Shown here piece after piece: positions 6,230-18,200 of a stretch of DNA of 35,178 bases (position 1 is the first letter of the stretch; each line of letters opens with the position of its first letter). The notes beneath the pieces were generated by a model. That model had not been told where the DNA came from. It did no database searches and worked only from the letters and a program-made list of their open reading frames with translations. The DNA is from Candidatus Accumulibacter regalis (lineage in GTDB: Bacteria > Pseudomonadota > Gammaproteobacteria > Burkholderiales > Rhodocyclaceae). The stretch covers positions 577 to 35,754 of the forward strand of contig JEMY01000014.1 in assembly GCA_000585075.1 (NCBI GenBank), given 5' to 3'. A program made the position numbers and the translations under genes.

Positions 6230-9200
6230 ATGGCTTACCCATTCGCACACGTTGGCAGGAGTAGGGCTACCAGCCGCAACCTGAGTCAGGGACAAAAAAT
6301 GAGCTGGTGGAGTCGAATCCGAGCCCTAGTCTTCCGCAAGCAGTCCTTGCAAATCGATCAGTTATCGCGGAGCGGTGTGCACTTCGAGACACTAGAGCCA
6401 CGGCTCATGCTTTCAGCCGATCTTGCTTATGGTAGTTCCTTTGATCCTTCCAATTACTTGCCCCTTAATTCTCAGACGCCACCTCAGTTCGACTCTTTCG
6501 ATACGACGCTAGAGTACGATTCGGCAACGAAAAATTTCTGGCTGATCGATAACGATTCGTCATCCGTTCTAGCGATGGCCGATTTGACAACTGCGTTTGG
6601 AGACGCTAACGATAACTCAGCAGAGATTACTATTTTTCGTTCCACCCAGTCGGTCGCTGGTACGGAAATAAACTTGGGAAGTTTTTTTTCTGACATAGTC
6701 CGGGTCGATGCTGCGTCTTTCGCGCCCCTAGTAAATGACGCCAAGGCGGCTGGGTATCAAAATATTGACCTAATCGATATTAACTTCGATGGTGGGCTGC
6801 AGGCAGTATTTCGCGATTCGTTGTTTATAGAAAATAATGCTTTAATTCCCGTTGGTCTTAAAGTGTCCAGTAATTCAAATATTCGGATACTAAACAATAG
6901 TTTGACGCTTCTCGGTGATTTCACGGCTGTATCCAGTGAGGCGATCAACTTGGTCAGCGCAACGCTTGTGGCAGAAAATATAAGTCTCCAAGCTGAGGCT
7001 ACCACTAGGGGCGTCGAGGACGGTGGACTCTTGGCTGGTGCGAACACCGCGGTTGTGCTCAGGAAAGCAAGTCTAACCGCGACCGCTGGTAACGGTGTGG
7101 TATTGATTTCAGCGCATTCGATCGTTGATGTCAATACCGATGGCTTGTCCGCTGGCTCAATGGCGGCAACATTGATTGTTAGCAATTCTTCGGCAGTAGT
7201 TGATATAACTGGCTCGTCAGAGGTCACCGCACCGACTATTTCAATAGTTGCACGGGTAGATGCAGATATTCTAGCTACAGTTACTAATAGCGACGTTAAA
7301 GTCATTGGGGTTCACGGGGTGGCGGCTCCTCTGGTGCGAATCGGTACTCAGGGAGATCGTGCCGATGCCACGACCTTCACGGCAAGCGGAGAGGTTGCCA
7401 TAGAGGCGATATCGGATGTTGATGTCCGTGCCACGGCTTCGCCGACGGATAACTCGGATGCGGCGGTTGATGCGGCCGTTGTTAACACCACGTTCGGCAG
7501 CTTAGTCAATACTCAGCTAGGTGGCTCTTCCAGGATTAAGGCAGGCGGTGCAGTAACGATCTCGGCGACTAACACTGTCGTCTCCAATGCTTTGGCAGAT
7601 GGCAATATCTTGGGCGCTGCCGGAGCGGCCGTTGCCGTGTCGAACGTTTACGGTGACACGACGGCCAGCATTGTCGATCAGGCCGCGGTTAGTACGACTA
7701 ATCTGAATCTTACGGCTATGTCTAAGCGTGAAGTCACTACCCTGGCCAATTCAACTCCAGGTGGTTCAAAAGCCCCTGCATCGGGGAAGAATCAGAGTCA
7801 GAGCGTTCTTGAGGATAGCAAAGCAAAGACTGCTGAGGGAAAAAGTGTCGACGTGGTTGGCGCGGTCGCGATAAATGCGATTGCCGGAAAAACGTCATCG
7901 TTCGTTGCTTCAACTGGTACGATTGGTGTATTTGAGTCTGCCGCATCCATCAATATTTCGGCCACCACCATTAGTTCATCCATCACTAAAGCTGATGGGC
8001 ATTTCACCGACAGCGGATCGACTGGAGTTGGCGTCGCTGTTGCGATCAGCACGGCGAAGCTGGATAGTCTATCTTATGTTGGGAACCAGTCAGAGTTAAG
8101 CGCCGGGACTGTGAATTTGGCGGCGGTTATGGATGGCAAGAATTCATTCAAGACCGAGGCGATTTCCGGGGCGGGCGATATTGCCGGTGTCACCGGAGCT
8201 GGTGCACTCGCAATAAACACGGTCGTAACGTCTGCGAGGGCCTATGTCGATAGTGAGTCAGACGTCGACGTTCATGGTGCGGATGTTGTTATCCGCTCGG
8301 AGAACAATACACAGAGCGAGGCTTCAGCACTCTCAAAGAGCACCACAGCAGATCAGTTGGGGGGCGGCGCATCGGTGGCGTTGAATGTTGTCGAGAACGT
8401 CTCGACAGTCAAGGTTGGCCATCTCGCCCGATTGAAAGGTGTCCATGATTTGACGCTCGATGCTACTGGTAGTCACGCCATTAGAACAGATGCAACAGCG
8501 GGTGCAGATGGCGGAACTGCAGTTGCGCCTGTCGTCGCGCTAACGCTTACGAATAACAGTACTGAGGCACTGATAGAAAACGGTTCTGCCGTTTTGTCTG
8601 TCACGGGCGATTTCAATATGGCCGCCGACCAAGCGATTGACGTCGACACCAAGGCCGATGGTACGGTCGCGGGGTTTGGGAAGGCAGGCATCGGTGCGGC
8701 GATCGCCTTTACGTCGGCAGTCGACACCGCGCAAGCGATCGTGCTTCGGAGTATCGACGCTTCGAGTGGGGCCGTTGCGATTAATGCACGTGGTACGTCA
8801 TCGCGCAGGACGCTTGCAAAGGCATCAGCTTCCGGAGCCACTAGCTCGGAGAACGATATCAACCAACAGGCAAAAGCGCAGCGTGAGTATGCTGACGCAG
8901 AGGCCAGCGATAGAGCAGGCGATAGCGCTACCTCCAGTAAAGGCGGGGAGACTCCGGACGCAGTAACGACAGACGGGCCGCTTACGGCGGCGGCCGCGGT
9001 TAGCGTGAATATCGGTGCCAGTCGTAGCCGGGCGGCAGTTGACGATGGTGTCACACTCACGGCAGGAGGATCTGTTGTGGTGCGCTCGACGGCAGGTGCC
9101 GATGGGGGGGCCATGGCGGATGGGAGCGCGAACCAGGGCGCGACTACGGTAGGCGCGGCAGTTGCGATCAATGCGATGGACGTAAGCAACCGAGCCGAGG

Positions 9201-12200
9201 TGGGTGCTGCGACAGTTAAGGCAGTTGGTCTGACAGTCGAGGCAATGTTGCCCCCCGTAGCTGCGGGGAGCCCAGTTGAGCACGTGATGAGCGCGACGGC
9301 GATCTCGGGCGCGAGCAACGCCGACATTGGCGTGGCGGGTGCGTTCGCGCTGAACGCGCCGGGCGACCAGCTGAGCATCGCGACGCTGAAGAGCGGTGCC
9401 GTCGTTGACGCGGGCAACGGCAGTGTCACGCTGAGCGCGGAGAACCGGACGCAATCGACGACGACGGCCGAAGCCGCGCAATCGGGCGGGAACACGCTTG
9501 GCATCGGCGCGTCGCTCGCGCTGGACTTCGAACACCGCCGAACGGAAGCCTCGATCGGCGACGATGTGGCGCTGACGCAGGCGGGAGCCGTCACGCTGAC
9601 GGCGGTCTCGGATCATCGCGTGACGACCGAAGCCAGGGCCGGAGCCGGTGGCGCGACGGCGCTTGGCGGGGCCGTGGCACTGAGCGTCGTCAACCATGAA
9701 ACGGTGGCGGCGATCGGCGAGGCCGGCAGCCAGGAGCTTCTGACGGTTGGTTCGCTGGACGCGTTGGCGAGCCAGCGCAGCGAGAGCAGCACGGTTGCCG
9801 ACGGCACCGTCCACGGAACGGGACGCGCGGCGGTGGGTGCCGCGCTCGGACTGAATATCGTCGACCAGACGACGACGGCGACGACGGGTCGGGATCTGAG
9901 CGCCACGGCCGGCGGCGTCAGCCTGCGGGCCGAAGCGTACAGTGGGACGAACGCCGGGGCGACGGCGAGTGCGACGGGAGCCGACCCCAGTGCATCTCAT
10001 GCACTTGGGCAAGATAGCACCGAAGATCAGGTCACTACCCAGTTGAGCGGGCGCGATCCAAATGCCTCGAAACACGCGAATGCTATCGGCGGCAAAGCCA
10101 AGACCAGCGACGGATCGGTATCGATTGCAGCGGGTCTTGCTCTGAACCTCATAACGTCGCATGTAGATGCGACCATGCCCGCTGGCCTGACGATTGCTGC
10201 AGACATCGGCCCGGTAAGACTGATCGCGTCGAATGAAACCGATGCTGCCGCCGTAGCTGATGGTAGCGCTGTCGACGGTTCGAATAGGGTCGGCGTAGGC
10301 GCAGCAGTCGCGCTGAATGTTGTCGCAGCGCACAACGAGGCAGTGGTTGGCTTGGGGGGCCATGTCACCGCCCAAGGCGTGATCCTCGAAGCGGTAATGA
10401 GCGATCTGTCGATGGGCGGGGATGGACACAGTACCTATTCGGCACAGGCGATCTCCGGGGCGGGTGCGACCAACGTCGGGGTTGCCGGCGCGTTCGCTCT
10501 AAACTCGGTCAAGACTGGTACTGAGGCTGTTGTCCACGCGTCGCAAGTCGATGCCGGGGCGGGTGACATACTCGTGAGGGCGTCCAACAAGGAAAGCGAT
10601 AACGCCACGGCGACAGCAAGCGTTTCCAGCTCCGGAAGAGTCGGTGTGGGGGCATCGGTTGCTCTGAACCTTCTCGAAGAACATGTCACCACTGCGGAGA
10701 TTGAAGACAACGCAGTGCTGTCAGGCTCTGGCGGGCTGCTGCTTTCGGCGACTTCGGCACGTAGCGTAGACACAGAGGTACAGGCTGGCAGTACCGGTGG
10801 CATTGCCGTCAGTCCGGCCGTTGCGATTGCGATAGTCGATAACGCCACGACAGCCCGTCTTGGCGCCGGAGGCGCCCTGAGCACCCTAAGCAGAGACGTA
10901 AGCATCACTGCCGAACACACAGGCTCGGTAGCATCGCATGGTGATGCGATTGCCGCCGGGGATAGGGCGGCTGTGGGTGCGATCGTTGCAGTCAACGCGG
11001 TCGCTGACAATGCGACCGCCGCGCTCTTGCGCGATGTCGCGACGACCGGCGGAACAGTTGTGGTAATGACCCGTACAGGGCATTCGAGTAGTGCGTTAGT
11101 CAAGGCGAGTACCAAAGGCGCTTTGAGTACTGGCCGAAAGGCCGACAGCGAAGCCAGCACCCAGGCCGGCCGGGACTTGCCAACAGCGCAAGGCAGCATC
11201 GACGGCGCCAACAGTGACGCCAACGCGCAGTCGGGTAACGGTGCCAGTGGCATCGGTGTGGCTGCAGCGGTCGCCGTCAACTGGGTAAGGGCAACCAGCA
11301 CTGCAGCCATCGGGGATGCAGTACGTGTATCGGCTGCGGACGGCGTCCGCGTCGAGGTTGCCAACGAGGCGGATGCGACGACTAAGGCCACCGGCACCAG
11401 TCTGTCTAACGATGCATCGGCCAACATTGGCGCGGCCGTCGGATTGAATATCGCTACTGTTCAGAATACTGCCAGCGTAGGCCATCACGCGCAGGTCTTG
11501 ACCGCGGACGGTGGCATTACTGTTTCAGCGATAACACCTGCTCAAGAAACCAACGACTTTGTGGTATGGGGTTCGGCTGCTGCGAGCGGAGCCAAGAGCG
11601 ACGCCAGCGTGGCCGGTTCGGTTGGCGTCAATGTGGTCGCACTGACGTCACGGGCAAGTGTCGGGAACGATGCACAACTGAAGGCCGAAGGCTCCTCTGG
11701 TGCGATTCGGCTTACTGCCAGCAGCCCGATGATGTTGCAGAACCTCGCGGTAGCCTCCGCGCTATCAGGTGGAGGAACCGCTGTGGGTGCGGCTGTGGCG
11801 GTCAACGTGATCGAGCACAGCACCGAAGCCACCATCGGATTGGACACAGAGCTCGATGCTTCTGGAACTGTCACCCTGACGGCAACTTCGTCCCTGCTGC
11901 CGTTGCAGGACGCGGATTCTCCGATACTCGATGACGGTGCCACTGTTGGGTCTCTCGCCATTGGCGGTGGCGCCAGCACGGGCGTGGTCGGAATTGGCGG
12001 TTCGGTGATTGTCAATGTACTGAGGCTGAATACCCATGCCGGCATCGGCAGAGGTGCGCTCATCAACCAGGATCCTAATCTTGTTGCCGGTGATGATCAG
12101 AGCGTCAGGCTTGCAGCCACCGATGCTACCGTTCTAGGCAACGCCGCGGGCGCACGGAGCCTGTCTGCCGGTGGAACGGGAATTGGTTTGGGGCTGATTG

Positions 12201-15200
12201 TCGATGTCATTCACAAGGATGTCAGTGCCTATATTGACTCGTCGTCGAATGTACCGAGCAAGGTAAGTGCTGCCCAGGATATTGCGATAGAGGCATCCTC
12301 CCGCGAGCAGATTCGTGGACTCGCGGCATCCGCCGGTGTGGCCGATTCGGCGGGTGTTTCAGGCTCCGTCATCGTCGTCGTGCTTAGTGGAAAAACTGGC
12401 GCCTACCTTGGGGACAACGTCCTGTTGTACGCGGGAGGTAATGTCGTCATCTCGGCCAGCGATGATGCGGTCAATTCAGACGACCCGTCCAGGCCAGGGA
12501 TTGAGCTCTATGCGGGCGCAAGCGCCTTCGGGGGAACCGCTGGTGTCGGCATTTCGAGTAGTACGCTGGTCAAGACGAGCATCGTAGCCGCGTATATTGG
12601 CGACGATGCAGAAGTCGAGGTCGCCGGCAGCCAGGGCCTCTCGGTAACTGCCACGCAAACCGAATGCCTCAATACAGTGGCGCAGGGTGGTAGTGGGGGC
12701 GGTGATGCGGGAGTTGCCGGATCGGCGACAGTCAACGTGCTTGATCACACGACCTTGGCTTACCTGGGAAAGGGCACTGGTAGCGGGACGAATGTCGACG
12801 CGACTGGCGTCGTCCTGAGCGCCGCGGATCGTACGACGATCCAGGGCGTTGCGGGATCGCTCGCGGTTGGCGGTGCGGCAGGAGTGGGCGCTGGTGTCGA
12901 TGTCGCGGTGGTCACCAAGAAAACCGAGGCGTGGATAGGCGAAGGCGCGGTCGTACGCTCTGCTAACAACGTGAATGTGACGTCCGCATCGAATGAGGAG
13001 ATCAATTCCCTCTCGGCCAGCGAGACGCTGAGCGGCACGGCGGCCATTGCGCTCAACGCTGGCGTATCGGTTCTTTCGATAACGACGAGAGCCTTCATGA
13101 CGAGCGACGCCGTCGTTAGCGCCTACGGTAACGTGGACGTAAGCGCAACAGAATTGACCGACCTCGACATACGCTCTGGAAACTACTCAGAGTCGGGGAC
13201 GGCCAGTATTGGTGCAGCGGCGGCTGTTCCCGTCATTAACAAGACGACTGAAGCCTACATTGGGCAGTCCGCACAGGTGGTTGCTCTGGGACAAGGGAGT
13301 GACAACGACCTCACAATCCAGGTGGGCGACCATACCATCAGCATGCGCGGCCTATCGGTCGTGGCGAGCAACCGCGACACGGTGTCCGGCATTGGCGTCA
13401 GTGGTGGGGTGGCGGGCTCGGTGTCCGTAAATGTCGGTGGTTCGGTCAGCGTCATGACCATCAGCACTCTGGCACATATCGATCAGGGTGCGCGCATCAA
13501 CACGCAGAATAGCCTTGGCGCTGCGGACAGCCAGTCGGTCGTGGTCGCAGCCTTCAACGATTTCGTACAGGCCGGTATTGCGGGAGCAGTGTCGATCTCC
13601 GGATCGGTTTCGGTAGCACCAGGTGCAGATGTGCGCGTGGTGAACCTCACCACCAAGGCGTACATTGGCAGCGTGGTCGAGGTTCAGGTCAAGGGCGATG
13701 TCCGCGTGCTGGCTGATGCTCGTGAAGACATCACTTCCATAGCTGCCGGGCTCGCGGGTTCTGGCACAGTATCGGTCGGTGGCGCTGTGGGTGTCACCGT
13801 CGTGAACAACCATACCTGGGCCTACATTGACGACGCTGCGCGGGTTTTTGCTGCGGGCAACGTGCAAGTCTTTGCCACCGATACAACCGAGGTGAAGTCG
13901 TACATTGGCAGCCTGGGTTTCGGGATTGGTGCCGCGGGGCTTGGCGCATCGGTGAGTGTCGTGACCGTAACCAAGGATACTCGGGCGTATCTGGGGCAAA
14001 ACGCGATCGTCGATGCCCTGGGCACGAGTAGCCACACGATCGACGGCATCTGCACCGACGAAAGTACGATCGACGGATCGGTCACGCGGGCCGATGGCGT
14101 CAGAGGCGTGGCCATTCAGGCCGTCAGCACTGAAGAGGTAACCGGTGCGGCGGCAGCAGGTGGTGGCGGTTTCTACGCTGGTCTCGCTGGGGGCGTCACC
14201 GTAGAGATCATTCGGTCAGGTACTTCTGCATTCATCGGCCCGAATGCGTGGGTGAATACTGAGGCAGGAGCTTCTGCCTCGCAATCCGTTCATGTGTCAG
14301 CGTTCAACGATGCAAAGCTTGATGCGAGAGCCGGTGGCTTGGGCGTGGGCGTGGCTGGTATCGGTGGCGCCGTCGATGTGGGAGTCTTGAGGAATGACGT
14401 CTCTGCCTACATCGGCAGTGGGTCCATTGTGAACGCCATGGCTGAAGTCAACGTCAGCGCCTTGTCGAGCAAGGATGTTGACAGCGTGGTGCTGAGCGTA
14501 GCAGGCGGCCTCGTCGGTGCTGCGGGCTCCGTTTCCGTATGGAGTATCGGAGCGGGTAGCGGCTCCACTTACAGCGATGGCAACGGCAAGGCCGGCGACG
14601 CGATGCCAACGGGCGACAACAGCCAAAGCCTGCACGGTTTCGCAGATCGCCAGGCCAGTGGAAGTGACTCGCAGAACGGCTGGCAGCAAATCGTCTCAGG
14701 CTACCAAGGGGATGGCAACGCGAACAGCAGCAGAAGCCGCGTGGCAGCGGCAACCGACGGCGCCAGCACACGCTTGGCAAGTAGTGCTCCGAGTGGCCAG
14801 ATAAGCACGGGTATCAACACCGTTCCACAAACGCCCCCTGGAACCGCTGCCTACATTGGCGGCGAGGTCAATGCTGGCGGCAGTGTTGGCGTCGTCGCTC
14901 GCGACTATGTCGAATTCAAGGCTGTGGTCGGTAATGCGGCGATCGGCGCGGTCGCGCTGGGCGCTTCGGTGGCCGTAGCGAACATAGCCGACCGGACCGA
15001 AGCCTTCATCTCAGGTGGAGCAACGGTGAATGCCGGTGCCGGCCCATCCTCCGATATCACGGTGAGCGCCGCCATGGGCGAGCATGCAACGGGAAACGCC
15101 TACGCCGGCCAAGCAGGAGCCGTGTCTTTGGGCGCCCAAGTCGTCGTGATCCGGGATCGCAGCATGGTATCTGCCCACATGGACGGCAGGATCGATCAGG

Positions 15201-18200
15201 CGGCCGCTGTGCGGATCCTGGCCGACACCAACCGAATTGTCACCTCAAATGCTTTGGGTGTCAGCTTTGGGGCGATCTCGGCGGGCGCCGCGATCGCTGT
15301 CGCAGAAGGGGGTGGCTCGACCAGCGCTTACATTGGGTCTGGAGCGCAGGTCGGTGAGCAATCGGCGAACGGGCAATTCGTCCAGGACATAGACATCACC
15401 GCCCAGTCGATCGACACCGCAGATGCCCGTACCGTCGGAGTGTCGGCCGGTATCGGTATTGCCCTGGGTGGCTCTGTCGCTCTGGCGACCGTGAACCCAA
15501 ACGTGAGCGCGCGAATCGAGCCAGGCGCAACCGCGATCATGGCCTGGGATGCCATCAACGTTAGCGCTGCGGCGACGCCGCAAGCCAACGCCAACGCGCT
15601 CGGGGTGAACGCAGGCGCGTTTGCGATAGGCGTTTCGATGGCCGAAGCCGAGTCCACGCCCGTCGTCAGCGCTTCTGTGGGCGGTTCGATCGGCGCGGCT
15701 ACCCTCTCGGTCAACGCCGCGCAAGCGACGCCGGCCAACGGCCTGGCTGCGAAATCCTACGCGACCGGCGCCGTCGGTGGGCTGATCGGTGTCAATGCCA
15801 CGTTCAGTACCGCGAAGAATGCCGGCACCGTCACTGGCTACGTGGCAGACAACTCGATCCTGACCGTGATCGACGCGATCTCGATCAATGCAACAGCGAA
15901 CAGCGGCCAGCAGGCGGATGCCGACAGCGCGACGATCGGCCTCGTTGCCATCGGTGGCAATCTGGTGCGCGCTGAGTCGAATGTTATTACCAGTGCTTAT
16001 CTCGGTACCGGTGTCCTGATCGGCACCGGCGGTTCGATCGGCGGCTTGCAGGATGGGCAGACCTACTATCTGGCTCTCGACGACACCCGGGGATTCACGC
16101 CGACGGACGATATTGAAGGTGACGAAATCAGGCTTGGCGCCGGACTGGTTACGGGGGACCAAGTTGTCTACCAGGAGGGTTTCCTCGCCAATCCTGCCAT
16201 TACAGGTTTGACAGACGGCGCGGTCTATTCTGTCAGGGTCAATGCCGATGATCCTACCGAGGCAAGTTTGGTCGATTCCAATGGCCAGGATATCAACCTG
16301 GACGCATCCGGTGCCATGGGTTCTGGGTACTCCTTCTATCTCCTTGATCTCGATGAGACGCGGGTTTTCACGCCAACGGCTGACATCGCCGACAACAAGA
16401 TCAAGCTCGGTGCCGGGCTGATTACGGGGGATAAGGTGGTTTACCAGCAGGGGTTCGTCGCTAATAATCCTGGCATCATGGGCCTGACAAACGGCGCCGT
16501 CTATTCTGTCAAGGTGAATGCCAATGATCCTAACAAGGTGGGCTTGGTCGATTCCGATGGTCAGGATGTCGAAAACCTGGATGCGTCCGGTGCCATCGGG
16601 TTCAGCTATCGTTTCAATCTCCTTGATCCCCGTCGGATAAGGTTGGCCAGTTCGCACGACGATGCGACGAACGAACAGGAAGATCCGAACGGGCGCCCGA
16701 TCCGGGCGCCCGTTACTCTTCCAATTGCCCGTGCACTCGCTCGGGGCTCTGCTCAGACGCTGACGTCGCAAAGCAACCCGAGCCAAGTACTCCACTTTGA
16801 CGCATGGTCAGACATCAACGGACTTGAACAGGCGATCAACGTTGATCCGGGTGAGGCTTTCTACACCGGTCAGGCGGTGGTCTACCACCAGGGCAAAGGG
16901 CCGTCACTGACCCTCTCGGCCAGCGGTGACGACTACGATTTTGCGCGCGCACGTGCTGGTGCCGGTGGGCTTGTCGCGGGCGCCGCAGCTTCTGCCACGG
17001 TCGAGAGCGACAGCGCTACGCGTGCCTACATAGGCGAGTTCGCGCAGGTTGAGGTCTCCAGTCTCACCGTCAGGGCCAGCCACACCGCCCGTTTTGATAG
17101 TCAGACGAATACCCTTCAGGCGGCCCTAGTCGGCTTCAGCGGCTCGTGGGCCACGAATCGAGTCACTTCGACCGTCGACGCCGCAATAGGTAACGACGCC
17201 AGCGTCACCACGCAGAATCTGGTGATCGACGCCCAGAATGTCTCTCGCAAGAACTTGCTGGGATCGGACGACTACAACATTCGGGCCGGTTCGGGGGGCG
17301 TTTGGCAGGGCAACGCCGCCGAGAGTAATACCGATATCGTCAATCGGACTCATTCCACGATTGGCGATCACGCCCAGGTCAACGTGACGGGCAATATTTC
17401 CGCCCCAGGCGCCCTGATTCTGAACGCCTTCAACGACGTCGAAGGCTACGATAAAGTCAAGCTCGATACCGGTGGCGTAATTGTCGGCTCCGGAGCAACG
17501 TCTGCGATTCGCGCCAATACAAACGATGCCCGGGTCAAGATAGGCGATGGTGCGATCGTCACCACGGTCGGTGAGGCCAACCTACAGACGCGGACCCGTT
17601 CCCATCTCGAAGTCGCACCGCAAGTGCACACCTATGGTCTGGCCTCGGCGGCGAGAGTCGATGGCCTGGCCTCAGTCCATAACGACAACCAGGTGGTTAT
17701 CGGTACCGGCGCCATTTTGGTTGCGCAAGGTGACATCAAGCTGCTTGCCGGCCAGCAAAGCGATGGAACGAGGAATCAGCTCTATGTGCGTTCGCAGGGC
17801 GATGAACTAAATGCATCCGTCCTACCGATCGACCACCTTCAATCGCATGGGGAAATCGTTCAGAACCACAACATCACGATCGCTGCCGGAGCGCGTGTCG
17901 CGACCGCACGCGACGTGACGCTGAATGCCGAACGCTACGGCGCAGCCATTGCTTACGGGTATGGAAAAGGCAAGAACTGGATGACGGCCTTGACCAGCGG
18001 TATCGACAAGCTGCTGGGCGGGAATATTCCCGAGGAGATGAAGGGTGGGACTACAACCAACGAGCTGAATGCGAAAGTCACGGTCAACGGCACAATCGAA
18101 GCGGGCATCGCCAAGGACAAGACGCTGATTGTTCCAAAGGACTACCTGCTGACTCATGAAGGCCTGGTCAACGTTGGCGAAATTACCTTGCGAGAAACTG

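Noticed and set aside
8473-16795. Long minus-strand open frames (for example 8473-9594, 8825-10429, 10435-11427, 15245-16795)
   Set aside because: They lie opposite the giant gene, are made of complementary repeat codons, and have no domain pattern or own ribosome sites. They are antisense shadows of GC-rich repeats.
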